Below, in pieces: positions 27,110 to 35,930 of a stretch of 64,000 nucleotides of DNA. The stretch's first letter is position 1; every line of letters begins with the position of its first letter. The position numbers were made by a program, and so were the translations under genes. This stretch comes from Subsaxibacter sp. CAU 1640 (GTDB lineage Bacteria; Bacteroidota; Bacteroidia; Flavobacteriales; Flavobacteriaceae). The notes under the pieces were generated by a model. The model was given only the letters and a program-made list of their open reading frames with translations, had not been told where the DNA came from and did no database searches. The DNA is taken from the NCBI RefSeq assembly GCF_023156585.1, contig NZ_JALNMI010000003.1, positions 124,001-188,000 on the forward strand, given 5' to 3'.

Positions 27110-28012
27110 TTACAATATGTATCCTATTCCTAATAATATAGAGAACAGAAACGTGGTCAAAGCAAGAATTTTCAATTGTGAGTCAAAATCATTGGGTTCC
27201 TTCGCTTTATTTATCTTTTTCAGATGCACAATTAGAGGAATGTAAGTTATGTAAAACAGGAAATTCCAAAAAGACGTGTAGTATAAAATTGAAAAGCAAA
27301 ATGACACTACAATTGCAGCAAAAATAAGGAATACATGATATTGTTTAGCTTTTACCTTTCCCAATTTAACTGCCAAAGTTATTTTGTTTGAAAGCTTATC
27401 AGAGTCGATATCTCTCATATTATTGAGGTTCAAAACACCTACACTTAATAAGCCAACAGAAATGGCCGGAAGTATGACAAAATGATGCAATTGTTTTGTA
27501 AACAAAAAATAGCTACCGATGACGCTCACCAAACCAAAAAATATAAACACAAACACATCACCAAGACCTTTGTAGCCATAAGCGGATTCGCCCATAGTAT
27601 ATGACATTGCTGAATATGTTGCGATGACTCCTAGAATAATAAATATCAAACCATATAGAAAGTATTTAGTTCCAAAGGCGGCAAAAATCAAGCCTACAAT
27701 CAAGAAAATAACAATGAGAATATTCTTTTTTATGGCTTCCAACATTTGTTCCTTGGAAATTTTCCCACTTTGAATAGCACGTTCAGGTCCTACTCTATTC
27801 TCATTGTCTGTACCTTTCACACCATCGCCATAATCATTAGAAAGATTTGATAAAATTTGAAATCCAATGGTAAGTGCAATTGCTATGATAAACACCAACC
27901 AATCAAATTTACCATCGTAATGCCCAAAACAAGCACCAATAATAATACCTGAAACCGACAATGGCAGCGTGCGCAAGCGCATAGCAGAAAGCCAAATCTT
28001 GAAATCGCTCAT
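27110..28012 (-). CDS. menA: 1,4-Dihydroxy-2-naphthoate polyprenyltransferase MenA
   Basis: This 300-residue protein is a UbiA-superfamily prenyltransferase with about eight membrane helices. The two Asp-rich motifs that bind Mg-diphosphate are present: NLSNDYGDGVKGTD near residue 60 and NNMRDIDSDK near 195. GPERAIQSG after the first motif is typical of MenA. The enzyme joins a polyprenyl chain to DHNA to make demethylmenaquinone at the inner membrane. It is 13 bases downstream of menB, so they form an operon that ends at the hairpin at 26964-27003. Confidence 0.93.
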   Translation of the reverse strand: MSDFKIWLSAMRLRTLPLSVSGIIIGACFGHYDGKFDWLVFIIAIALTIGFQILSNLSNDYGDGVKGTDNENRVGPERAIQSGKISKEQMLEAIKKNILIVIFLIVGLIFAAFGTKYFLYGLIFIILGVIATYSAMSYTMGESAYGYKGLGDVFVFIFFGLVSVIGSYFLFTKQLHHFVILPAISVGLLSVGVLNLNNMRDIDSDKLSNKITLAVKLGKVKAKQYHVFLIFAAIVVSFCFSILYYTSFWNFLFYITYIPLIVHLKKINKAKEPNDFDSQLKILALTTFLFSILLGIGYIL

Positions 28013-28025
28013 AGAGGTTTAACGC

Positions 28026-28865
28026 TTATGGAATCCACTTTTTTTCGAAGTTGGGCTTACGCTTTTCCAAAAACGCATCGCGACCTTCTTTGGCTTCATC
28101 CGTCATATATGCCAAACGTGTCGCTTCGCCCGCAAACACCTGTTGACCTACCATACCATCATCCGTCAAATTCATTGCGAATTTTAGCATTTTAATGGAT
28201 GTTGGCGATTTTGCCAATATTTCCTGTGCCCATTGGTACGCAGTTGATTCCAATTCATCGTGAGGAATCACAGCATTTACCATTCCCATTTCATACGCTT
28301 CCTGTGCAGAATAATTTCTTCCGAGGAAAAAGATTTCACGAGCTTTCTTTTGTCCAACCATTTTTGCCAAATAAGCCGAACCATAACCACCATCAAAACT
28401 GGTAACATCAGCATCAGTTTGCTTAAAAATCGCGTGTTCCTTACTTGCCAATGTCAAATCGCAAACCACGTGCAAACTATGGCCTCCACCTACAGCCCAT
28501 CCTGGTACAACTGCAATAACAGCTTTTGGCATAAAACGTATCAAACGTTGAACTTCCAGAATATTTAAGCGATGGTAGCCATCTTCACCTACATAACCTT
28601 GGTGTCCTCTGGCTTTTTGGTCTCCTCCACTGCAAAAACTCCAGATACCATCTTTGGTCGATGGACCTTCCGCAGATAATAGAACAACGCCTATGGTAAC
28701 ATCTTCATTTGCATTATAAAATGCATCATAAAGTTCACTTGTAGTTTTTGGCCTGAAAGCATTTCGCACATTTGGTCTGTTGAAGGCAATACGCGCAACA
28801 CCATCACATTTTTGATAGGTGATGTCTTCGTATTCCTTGACAGTTTTCCATTGTATATCACTCAT
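28026..28865 (-). CDS. menB: 1,4-Dihydroxy-2-naphthoyl-CoA synthase MenB
   Basis: This 279-residue crotonase-fold enzyme has the MenB signature. The oxyanion hole segment is FCSGGDQKARG, VGGGHSLH is the second oxyanion element, and DVTSFDGGYGSAYLAKMVG is the MenB-specific active-site stretch. The C-terminus ends in NFEKKWIP as usual. It cyclises o-succinylbenzoyl-CoA to DHNA-CoA in the cytoplasm. An upstream TATTTTTA element may be its promoter. menA follows 13 bases later. Confidence 0.95.
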   Translation of the reverse strand: MSDIQWKTVKEYEDITYQKCDGVARIAFNRPNVRNAFRPKTTSELYDAFYNANEDVTIGVVLLSAEGPSTKDGIWSFCSGGDQKARGHQGYVGEDGYHRLNILEVQRLIRFMPKAVIAVVPGWAVGGGHSLHVVCDLTLASKEHAIFKQTDADVTSFDGGYGSAYLAKMVGQKKAREIFFLGRNYSAQEAYEMGMVNAVIPHDELESTAYQWAQEILAKSPTSIKMLKFAMNLTDDGMVGQQVFAGEATRLAYMTDEAKEGRDAFLEKRKPNFEKKWIP

Positions 28866-28916
28866 ATAAAGTAGAAATTTTGACGTAAAAATAAGGCATA
28901 TAACGAACTAAAAAAA

Positions 28917-29747
28917 TTAGATCATATAAATACCATCATCCTTTAATTCGATAAGTTTTTGTTTATATAAAGAACCGACAGCTTTTTTAAAACTTTTTTT
29001 GCTCATTTGAAGAACATCCTTGATATCATCTGGATGTGATTTATCGGTTAGATTCAAAAAACCTCCATTGTCTTCAAGTTCGTGCAAAATAGTCTCTGCA
29101 TTGGGTTCTATATTTCTGTAACCAATTTTCCCTAGTGAAATATCAAGTTTATTTCCAGAGCGAATCTTTTTAACGGTTCCTTTCATCTTGTCACCAATAC
29201 TCAAATCCTTGAATATTTCATCATTGAAAATCAAGCCAGAATGAATATTGTTCACGATGACATTCATACCAATATCCGAAGGATGAGAAATAATCAAATC
29301 AACTTCATCAAATTGTTGGACAGTCAATTCTTTATTATCTAGAAAACGTTTGGTTTTGCTGGAAGCTACTAGTCTGTTAGTATCTTCATCAAGATAGCAA
29401 TACACCAGATACCAACCTCCGCGTTTCATTTTGAAAGCCTGTTCTTTAAATGGACAAAACAATTCTTTAACCAATCCCCAATCCAAAAATGCTCCAAAAG
29501 GAGCCACTTCACTGCAACGCAACATAGCAAATTCACCTTTGGTAATGTATGGTCTATCAGTGGTTGCCACAGGACGTTCTTCATTATCGAGATAAACAAA
29601 AACTTCCATTTTATCCCAAATCATAAACTCCTTGGGCACATATCTATTAGGCAAAAGCACTTCCTCGCCTTCTCCATCGCCCAGATATAATCCTTGCTCG
29701 GCTTCTCTAATAATTTCTAAAGTATTGTATTCTCCTATGGTTATCAT
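28917..29747 (-). CDS. S1 domain RNA-binding protein, CvfB-like
   Basis: This 276-residue protein has the CvfB layout: several S1-like OB folds (GEFAMLRCSEVAPFGAFLDWGLVKELFCPF is the clearest one) followed by a C-terminal winged helix (KSFKKAVGSLYKQKLIELKDDGIYMI). CvfB binds RNA and affects virulence factors in Staphylococcus; a general post-transcriptional role is likely here. It sits between menD and menB, all on the minus strand, but terminator-like DNA follows menD. Its -7 element TATTTTTG at 29759-29752 lies only four bases before the ATG, so the transcript may be leaderless. Confidence 0.87.
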   Translation of the reverse strand: MITIGEYNTLEIIREAEQGLYLGDGEGEEVLLPNRYVPKEFMIWDKMEVFVYLDNEERPVATTDRPYITKGEFAMLRCSEVAPFGAFLDWGLVKELFCPFKEQAFKMKRGGWYLVYCYLDEDTNRLVASSKTKRFLDNKELTVQQFDEVDLIISHPSDIGMNVIVNNIHSGLIFNDEIFKDLSIGDKMKGTVKKIRSGNKLDISLGKIGYRNIEPNAETILHELEDNGGFLNLTDKSHPDDIKDVLQMSKKSFKKAVGSLYKQKLIELKDDGIYMI

Positions 29748-29751
29748 ATTG

Positions 29752-29759
29752 CAAAAATA
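29752..29759 (-). promoter_or_regulatory. -7 promoter element of CvfB-like gene
   Basis: TATTTTTG on the minus strand is an exact TAnnTTTG match and ends four bases before the start codon at 29747. Confidence 0.5.
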
Positions 29760-29763
29760 AGGA

Positions 29764-29794
29764 TAAAAAAAGCGTTACAACACCTTGCAACGCT
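29764..29794 (-). terminator. Intrinsic terminator downstream of menD
   Basis: On the minus strand AGCGTTGCAA pairs with TTGTAACGCT (one G-T pair) around a four-base loop, followed by seven T residues. It lies between the menD stop at 29818 and the CvfB gene. Confidence 0.75.
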
Positions 29795-29817
29795 AATACG
29801 TTCTATCATTTTGACTT

Positions 29818-31581
29818 TTACTTTATAAATTCAAAATAATTAAGAAGTATTTCATCATTTTGAACTCTTGGTGTGAATACCTCCAAAATTTTTGGTGATT
29901 CTGATTTTTTATAGAATCCTTTAAGTGAAGTTTTTAATTCTTCCTCATTGGATGCCTTTTCATATTCAAATCCATACATTTTAGCCAGATATTCACCAGT
30001 TAAATTATGTTTGGTCTCAAAATAAGTGTCAAAATTTTCAGTGTTTTTATGTCCTGGAAGAATTCTGAAAATACCACCACCTTGATTATTAATGATGATA
30101 ATCCTGAAATTCTTCGGTATATAATTGTTCCAGAGTCCGTTGCTATCATAGATAAAACTCAAATCACCTGTGATGAAAACGGTCTGTTTTTCTTTGACAA
30201 CAGCACAACCTACAGCTGTGGATGTACTTCCATCGATACCACTGGTTCCTCGGTTGCAAAACGTTTCAATGGTAGGGTCTATATCAAATAACTGCATATA
30301 TCGCACAACTGAACTATTTCCTAATTGCAAAACAGTATTCTGCGGAAGTGATTCATTGACAACTTCAAAAGCCTTCAAATCACTAAACGGAATCTGCTTT
30401 AAATATTCGATATGTTTCAATTGACGTTTTAACTTAACTGGACGCCACGTTTTTTGATAATCACTTTTGATGACGTGCGTTATTCTCGGCAAAAACTCTG
30501 AAAAAAATTGGTTTGGAGTTGCTTCAATATGTTTTTCGAGAACAAAAAATGTGTCGTTTGCCGTTTTTTTGTCGATATGCCAATGATGTTTTGGCTGGTA
30601 TTTTCGAAGAAAAGATTTGATTTTTTTCGAGACAATCAAACCTCCAAAAGTGATCAAAATATCTGGCTGTAATTTCTTGAATTCTTCATCTGTCAAAGGT
30701 GTAATAATCTTATCGATGCTTGGAAAGAATTCGTCGTCGTGAATATTAGAAATAGTCTCGGTAAATACAATAACACTATTATCATTGGACAATTCATCAA
30801 CCCATTTTTGATCTAGATGATTTGGAGGATTGGCGCCTACCAAAATCATTTTTCGAGTAGATTCATTCCAATCGACCAAACATTCTTCAATGATGAGCTT
30901 CTCTATCTTTTTCTTTTCTTTTGCTTCAAACTTTTTGACCTGTGGTTTCACCGTCATTTTTTCGGTCAATTCATACAAAGGCTCATCAAAAGGCACGTTG
31001 ATATGTACAGGACCACTTTTATGAATGGCCAGATTGATGGCTGTATTGATTTCCTCTTCATTATGAGACTGAATATCATCTTGAAGCCCAAGGAAACGTT
31101 CTAATTTATCTTCAATATTCTTAAAAATTGGTAACTCTTCTTGTTCTGAAAGATTCAGTTCATCCTTTAAATCCAATTTTAAATTGGCTGAATGTAGAAT
31201 ATGATTCGCAAATACATTCTTTTGATTGATAGTCTGTCCATCTCCAATGCCTACCAAATGTTTAGGTCTGTCGGCTGACAAGACCACCAAAGGAATATCA
31301 CTATAATAAGCCTCCGAAATTGCTGGATAATAATTGAGCAAAGCGCTACCTGAAGTGCACACTACAGCGGTTGGTTGCAATAACTGTTGTGCCATACCAA
31401 GCGCAAAAAAACCTGCAGAACGTTCATCAACGATACTGTAACAACTAAAAAAAGGATCGTTGGTAAAGCCGATAGTCAAAGGAGCATTTCTACTACCTGG
31501 AGAAATAATGATATGTTTTATGTTTTTAGCTTTGAATAGCTGAACGACGGTTTGGGCAAGCGGTATTTTTGAAAACTTCAT
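29818..31581 (-). CDS. menD: SEPHCHC synthase MenD
   Basis: This 587-residue thiamine-diphosphate enzyme has the N-terminal pyrimidine-binding domain with IISPGSRNAPLTIGF, SAGFFALGMAQ and VVCTSGSALLNYYPA, all MenD hallmarks. The C-terminal domain has the diphosphate- and Mg-binding motif GDLSFIYDSNGLWN and NNQGGGIFRILPG. It adds the succinyl-semialdehyde unit from 2-oxoglutarate to isochorismate. An exact -7 element, TATTTTTG, lies at 31605-31598, and a terminator follows the gene, so it seems to be transcribed alone. Confidence 0.96.
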   Translation of the reverse strand: MKFSKIPLAQTVVQLFKAKNIKHIIISPGSRNAPLTIGFTNDPFFSCYSIVDERSAGFFALGMAQQLLQPTAVVCTSGSALLNYYPAISEAYYSDIPLVVLSADRPKHLVGIGDGQTINQKNVFANHILHSANLKLDLKDELNLSEQEELPIFKNIEDKLERFLGLQDDIQSHNEEEINTAINLAIHKSGPVHINVPFDEPLYELTEKMTVKPQVKKFEAKEKKKIEKLIIEECLVDWNESTRKMILVGANPPNHLDQKWVDELSNDNSVIVFTETISNIHDDEFFPSIDKIITPLTDEEFKKLQPDILITFGGLIVSKKIKSFLRKYQPKHHWHIDKKTANDTFFVLEKHIEATPNQFFSEFLPRITHVIKSDYQKTWRPVKLKRQLKHIEYLKQIPFSDLKAFEVVNESLPQNTVLQLGNSSVVRYMQLFDIDPTIETFCNRGTSGIDGSTSTAVGCAVVKEKQTVFITGDLSFIYDSNGLWNNYIPKNFRIIIINNQGGGIFRILPGHKNTENFDTYFETKHNLTGEYLAKMYGFEYEKASNEEELKTSLKGFYKKSESPKILEVFTPRVQNDEILLNYFEFIK

Positions 31582-31684
31582 AGGATTAAATCTAATTCAA
31601 AAATACTCAATATTTCAAAATAGAAAAATATTATAGATTGATAAATTATATTGAATTTTTAAGTCAATTCTAATTAATAATCAA

Positions 31685-31692
31685 TAGATTTG
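31685..31692 (+). promoter_or_regulatory. -7 promoter element of lipoprotein gene
   Basis: TAGATTTG is an exact TAnnTTTG match, 21 bases before the ATG at 31714. It covers a TTG at 31690, which is therefore an unlikely start. Confidence 0.5.
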
Positions 31693-31713
31693 TTTTCTAA
31701 AACAATCGTTAAA

Positions 31714-32274
31714 ATGAAATATAGTTGCATTTTTATGGTGCTCCTTTTTGCTTCAGTTTTTTACTCATGTTCCAGTGATGACAGTGATTCTCAAAATCCG
31801 TCTTTAGGTGGTTGCATAACAACCATACCATTTTTAACATCCGATAGAACAATGACTTATTCAGTAAATGGAAATTCTGGTGGAGCAGTTTTAGAATTTG
31901 GCAATTGTGATGAGAATGGATATTATATCACCCGAACAATTGGTTCAAGCACCAGTACAGATCTTTATAGACAAAATGGTGACTTTTTAGAGGTTGATTC
32001 TCAAAACAACGGGGATTACTTTGCAAAGGTCTATAAGCTGAATTCACAATTGGGTGAATCTTGGACCCACACGCAATCTGATGGCACCATAAGCACACAT
32101 GAAGTAGTGTCTGTAGACTCAACCATAACAGTTCCAGCTGGTACTTTTAACTGCAAGGTTTTCTCTTATACAACGAGTAGTATTATAAATACATCTTACA
32201 TTTTCTGGGACGATCAAGTTGGACAGATAAAAGAAGATGCGGGTTTCTTTATAATCGAATTAGAATCTTACTAA
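31714..32274 (+). CDS. Lipoprotein of unknown function
   Basis: This 186-residue protein has a lipoprotein signal peptide with lipobox FYSC followed by SSDDSDSQN. That Asp/Ser-rich stretch after the Cys resembles the surface-export signal of Bacteroidota lipoproteins. The mature part is beta-rich with a TVPAGTFNCKVFSY segment, a pattern common in flavobacterial lipoproteins of unknown role. It is inserted on the plus strand between menF and menD, and is convergent with menF. Confidence 0.75.
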   Translation: MKYSCIFMVLLFASVFYSCSSDDSDSQNPSLGGCITTIPFLTSDRTMTYSVNGNSGGAVLEFGNCDENGYYITRTIGSSTSTDLYRQNGDFLEVDSQNNGDYFAKVYKLNSQLGESWTHTQSDGTISTHEVVSVDSTITVPAGTFNCKVFSYTTSSIINTSYIFWDDQVGQIKEDAGFFIIELESY

Positions 32275-32295
32275 AATATAAATATTATTAAGAAT

Positions 32296-33423
32296 TTAAA
32301 AAGTTAGAATTCTTTTCATAGTCTCACTTTTTATAACGGTTTCCTCCCATTCTTTTTCAGCATCCGAATCTTTGGTGATTCCTCCACCAACATAAATATA
32401 GGCGTAATGATTCTTTAATTGCATACAGCGCAAATTGACAAAAAGGTTCGACACTGTCTTGATGACTGCATAAGCATCGTTTTCAACGTTTTGCCTGTTT
32501 GGATTTCGGCTTTTCTTCTCCATCAAATTTAATTCACCTAAAAATCCTGTATAAAATTCTCGATGATAGCCTTCATTTTTTAAAATAAATTGCTTCGCTG
32601 CGTTTTTCGGAAGACCACAAACCGCAGGTGTAGGATGCAAATCTTGCAACAATTCTTTTAAGTTTGATTCTTTATTTGATAGACGAGCTGTAATAGTAGT
32701 TTTAAGGTGCAGTAAATTTCCGGCTCTGACGGTTTCTGTGTTGGAAATTGAAACATTTTCAGTCAAACGCTCAAGTGAATTCACGATGAAATCTGTGACA
32801 AATTGTTGCTCTTCTCGTTCTTTTTCTTGCCAATCCACATTGAGTATTCCATCAAATTTTTGTGTACCTGCAAGTGACATTGTCGTTAGTTGATTGCCTT
32901 CAATTTTCAATAGCGTTTCTGGTGTAGCACCAAGCCAAAGACCTACTTTTGGATGAAAAAATAAGTAAACGAACGCTGTTTCATATTTGTTCAGAAGCTT
33001 CTTGAATATTTCAATTGAATTGGCTTCCTCAACTTTGATTTCTTCCTTTCGGGAAAGCACTACTTTTTGAAATTGATCAGAATTGATCGCATCGACACCT
33101 TTTTGAACCAGTGAAATATGATTTTTTCTGGCTTCCTTCTCTTCTGAAATGATTGATTTATTGGTCTCTTTTACAGCTGAAGTATTAAATTCACATTGCA
33201 ACAACTCACTTTTAGAAATTGGAATTAAAATGGAATCTTTATCGCTATCAAATGGTGCAAAAACAAAACCGCTTTCTGAATAACCATTGATTTGATACAT
33301 TTCATCTGAAGTTTGAAGCAAGGCTTTCAAAGTAGTCTCATTCGGTTTTCTGTAAGCAACAAACGGTAAATCCGAATCCAATTGAGATTGAATGTTTGCG
33401 AAAAAAACTTCAGAGGTCATCAT
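32296..33423 (-). CDS. menF: Isochorismate synthase MenF
   Basis: From ATG 33423 this chorismate-binding enzyme has 375 residues. The frame could extend to 33462, but the start at 33423 overlaps the stop of the thioesterase gene in a TAATG junction, the usual coupled arrangement. Core segments are KVVLSRKEEI, FVYLFFHPKVGLWLGATPE, LSLAGTQKFDG, HPTPAVCGLPK and YTGFLGELN, and the last stretch has YIYVGGGI. It converts chorismate to isochorismate, the first committed step to menaquinone. There is also a possible role in siderophore synthesis, but no such genes are nearby. Confidence 0.92.
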   Translation of the reverse strand: MMTSEVFFANIQSQLDSDLPFVAYRKPNETTLKALLQTSDEMYQINGYSESGFVFAPFDSDKDSILIPISKSELLQCEFNTSAVKETNKSIISEEKEARKNHISLVQKGVDAINSDQFQKVVLSRKEEIKVEEANSIEIFKKLLNKYETAFVYLFFHPKVGLWLGATPETLLKIEGNQLTTMSLAGTQKFDGILNVDWQEKEREEQQFVTDFIVNSLERLTENVSISNTETVRAGNLLHLKTTITARLSNKESNLKELLQDLHPTPAVCGLPKNAAKQFILKNEGYHREFYTGFLGELNLMEKKSRNPNRQNVENDAYAVIKTVSNLFVNLRCMQLKNHYAYIYVGGGITKDSDAEKEWEETVIKSETMKRILTF

Positions 33424-33848
33424 TAGCTCGATTTTGGAAGCGAAATGGTTGACAGTCTGCAAATGGATACCAAATTCTCCTGCTCGTCAGTCACTCTAAT
33501 GTCCAATAATTGCGTGGTTCTTCCTTTGTGCAAAAATGTGGCCTTGGCATAAATGTAGCCTTCTTTGACACTTTTTAAATGATTGGCTGTTATTTCCAAA
33601 CCTCGAATCATTAAGTTCTGTGAATCCAAAAAAATATGTGATGCAAAACTGCCAACACTTTCTGCCAATGCCGCTGTAGCACCTCCGTGAAGTACACCGT
33701 CCGGTTGATAGACTCTTGAAGTCACTGGCATTCGTGCCACCAAGAAATCGTCACCAAAATCGACCATTTCGATTTCAAGGGTTTCCATCAATGTGTTTTT
33801 GCTTGCCATATTGGCTCTAGACAAAACCTCTTCTTTAGATAATTGCAT
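33423..33848 (-). CDS. PaaI family hotdog-fold thioesterase
   Basis: From ATG 33848 the protein has 141 residues, the normal size for a PaaI/YbdB-type hotdog thioesterase. A frame reaching 33992 would overlap the divergent GNAT gene and adds no family sequence. The active-site region is YQPDGVLHGGATAALAESVGSFA, in which HGG is conserved. Because it is coupled to menF and no other candidate is seen, it is a good candidate for the DHNA-CoA hydrolase of menaquinone synthesis. That assignment is inference from context. Confidence 0.85.
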   Translation of the reverse strand: MQLSKEEVLSRANMASKNTLMETLEIEMVDFGDDFLVARMPVTSRVYQPDGVLHGGATAALAESVGSFASHIFLDSQNLMIRGLEITANHLKSVKEGYIYAKATFLHKGRTTQLLDIRVTDEQENLVSICRLSTISLPKSS

Positions 33849-33902
33849 AGGAAAAAATACTATTTTTAATGTCGACCGTAAAAATACAAAAGAATAAGAA
33901 GT

Positions 33903-34478
33903 ATGACCGCACCTCATCTTGAAAATGACGCCGTAAAACTTGCATTGTTGGATTTGAGCAATTACAAGCATCTTTCTGAAGTAGCGAGCCAAAAAGATCT
34001 ATTGAGATACTCACCTTCCGACATTACCACACCTGAAACATTAAAAGCATATGTGGAAACTGCTGTAGATGGTTATTATCACAAAACGACCATACCATTC
34101 ATCATTTTTGACAAGACACAACAAAAATATGCTGGTAGCACTCGTTTTGGACTCATCAATTGGCACAACAAAGTTTTGCACATTGGCTGGACGTGGATTG
34201 GTCGGGAATTTCAAGGCACTTCCCTTAACAAGAATGTGAAATTTTTGATGCTTCACTATGCTTTTGAATCACTGAATTTTGAAAAAGTTGAATTTCGGAT
34301 TGATGAACGTAACATTCGTTCACGAAAGGCTGTGGAGAAAATTGGCGGAACATTTGAAGGCATCTTGCGAAAAGACACTTTGATGCTCGATGGATACCGA
34401 AGAAACACTTGTTGTTATGGCATTTTGAAAGAGGAATGGAGCCATATCAAAAGCACCATTTTTTCGGAGTTTAAGTAG
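33903..34478 (+). CDS. GNAT family N-acetyltransferase (RimJ/RimL-like)
   Basis: This 191-residue protein shows the RimJ/RimL-type GNAT pattern: FIIFDKTQQKYAGSTRFG, IGWTWIGREFQGTSLN, and FRIDERNIRSRKAVEKIGGTFEG, where the last stretch binds acetyl-CoA and shapes the acceptor site. The substrate is probably a small molecule or protein N-terminus and is unknown. It is divergent from the thioesterase gene and overlaps the 3' end of the next GNAT gene by eight bases, tail to tail. Confidence 0.86.
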   Translation: MTAPHLENDAVKLALLDLSNYKHLSEVASQKDLLRYSPSDITTPETLKAYVETAVDGYYHKTTIPFIIFDKTQQKYAGSTRFGLINWHNKVLHIGWTWIGREFQGTSLNKNVKFLMLHYAFESLNFEKVEFRIDERNIRSRKAVEKIGGTFEGILRKDTLMLDGYRRNTCCYGILKEEWSHIKSTIFSEFK

Positions 34479-34926
34479 TCAGTATTTTTTCAAAACAAAC
34501 ACTGTTCTCTACACCTTCATATTGCCCATAATTTGGAATGATTTGATAACCGCTTTTGGAATAGAGCGCAATGGCTTCAGGCTGCTTTTTTCCAGTTTCT
34601 AGGATGCATCGGTTAAATCCAAGTTCTTTAGCCCATTGTTCCAATTCTGACAATATTTCAACGGCAATCTTTTGTCCTCTAAATTCTGGCAAGACATACA
34701 TACGCTTAACTTCCATAGAATTTTCATCAAACTTCTTGATGGCACCGCAACCAACAGCAATCTCATTTTGATATGCAACAATGCAATGTTTGATATTGAC
34801 AATCGCATTAAACTGATGATAAAAATCGTGCTCCTCGCCATCCCTTACTTTCAAATCAGTATCGAGACGTTTTACCAAGTCAACAAAATCTATGTTGGAA
34901 GAGCCAGTGCGACTTAAGCGTATCAT
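34471..34926 (-). CDS. GNAT family N-acetyltransferase
   Basis: From ATG 34926 the protein has 151 residues. The GNAT core is clear: IAVGCGAIKKFDENSMEVKRMYV followed by LPEFRGQKIAVEILSELEQWAKELGF with the RGQKI acetyl-CoA loop, then LETGKKQPEAIALYSKSGY. A TTG six bases upstream is a poorer start. It follows the nitronate monooxygenase gene within a few bases, so both are likely one transcript. The acceptor is unknown. Confidence 0.88.
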   Translation of the reverse strand: MIRLSRTGSSNIDFVDLVKRLDTDLKVRDGEEHDFYHQFNAIVNIKHCIVAYQNEIAVGCGAIKKFDENSMEVKRMYVLPEFRGQKIAVEILSELEQWAKELGFNRCILETGKKQPEAIALYSKSGYQIIPNYGQYEGVENSVCFEKILTT

Positions 34927-34932
34927 TAACAA

Positions 34933-35880
34933 TCAATGTATCAATTTTGAAATAATATCTTTTACAGGCAAAACCGCTTTTGTATGTTCAATACTTGGTC
35001 CAGCAACCCAAACGGTTTTGTAGGTCGCTTCCTTTGCAGCTTTTTCGGTCGCTTTCATTCCTATGGAAAAACGAACCATCTTAACCCATTTTTTGAGTTT
35101 CTTGTTTTTATTGAGAATAGATTCCAACCAAGATTCTTTCGTGCCGATTTTTTGAACATACGGTGTATTGATGACGGTACAAGGCGTACCAGAAATTCGT
35201 TGCGTCATTACAATATCCTTTGCGCCATAATCAACACACGCTTGTTTGTATTCGTCAGTAACGTTAGCCTCTTCTGAAGCAATAAAAGGGCTTCCCACAG
35301 AAACTCCGGATGCCCCATAGCTCAACATTTCATCAATATCAGCTTTGCGACCTACACCACCAGCAGAAATAATAGGAATGGAACAATGTTCTTTCAAAAG
35401 TTTTATAAGATTTTCTGGTGATAGATTACCACGATGGCCACCCGCTTCATTATTGACAGCAATAATGGCATCGGCTCCTAAACCTTCAACTTTTTTTGCA
35501 AAATTTAAATCTGTGACATCACAAAATACCTTGATACCAGCTTTATGAGCTTGATTTATGGTTTCTTCCGGACTTCCCAAAGAGGTAATGATAAAATCAC
35601 ATCCTTCTTCGCACAGCACTCGTAATTGCTCTTTATACTTGATATTTGATTTATTGACAATCAAGTTAAAACCAAACGAACCACCATCAACTTTTGCTGC
35701 CTTTAATTCTTGAATAGCTGCTTTTAATTCTGCTAATGTTCTATAGTTCAACGCAGGAATGCAGCCAGCGATTCCACTCTTCATCGCTTCTATGACCATC
35801 GCTGTATTGGAAACCAAGAACATTGGCGCTTGAATGATAGGATATTTAATGTTGAGAAGTTCGGTTAAGTCGGTTTCCAT
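34933..35880 (-). CDS. Nitronate monooxygenase-like flavoprotein
   Basis: This 315-residue protein is a TIM-barrel enzyme of the 2-nitropropane dioxygenase family. Typical parts are KYPIIQAPMFLVSNTAMV at the N-terminus, GADAIIAVNNEAGGHRGN, PIISAGGVGRKADIDEMLSYGASGVSVGSPFIAS (flavin phosphate binding), and RISGTPCTVINTPYV. Members oxidise nitronates such as propionate 3-nitronate with FMN. It is the first gene of an operon with a GNAT. A perfect palindrome overlaps its promoter region. Confidence 0.9.
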   Translation of the reverse strand: METDLTELLNIKYPIIQAPMFLVSNTAMVIEAMKSGIAGCIPALNYRTLAELKAAIQELKAAKVDGGSFGFNLIVNKSNIKYKEQLRVLCEEGCDFIITSLGSPEETINQAHKAGIKVFCDVTDLNFAKKVEGLGADAIIAVNNEAGGHRGNLSPENLIKLLKEHCSIPIISAGGVGRKADIDEMLSYGASGVSVGSPFIASEEANVTDEYKQACVDYGAKDIVMTQRISGTPCTVINTPYVQKIGTKESWLESILNKNKKLKKWVKMVRFSIGMKATEKAAKEATYKTVWVAGPSIEHTKAVLPVKDIISKLIH

Positions 35881-35900
35881 AGATATTAATGTTATTCATA

Positions 35901-35908
35901 CAAATATA
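35901..35908 (-). promoter_or_regulatory. -7 promoter element of nitronate monooxygenase gene
   Basis: On the minus strand TATATTTG is an exact TAnnTTTG match, 20 bases before the ATG at 35880. Confidence 0.55.
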
Positions 35909-35914
35909 ACTATT

Positions 35915-35930
35915 ATTATGCATGCATAAT
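35915..35930. promoter_or_regulatory. Perfect 16-bp palindrome, probable operator
   Basis: ATTATGCATGCATAAT is a perfect palindrome. It starts six bases upstream of the -7 element, between it and the -33 position, where a bound protein would block transcription. Confidence 0.55.

Noticed and set aside
28536-28549. TATCAAACGTTG inside menB resembling the LytTR operator
   Set aside because: It is a single copy within a coding region and lacks the GGT ending.
33849-33992. Longer start for the thioesterase at 33992
   Set aside because: It would overlap the divergent GNAT gene by 90 bases and adds residues not found in the family.
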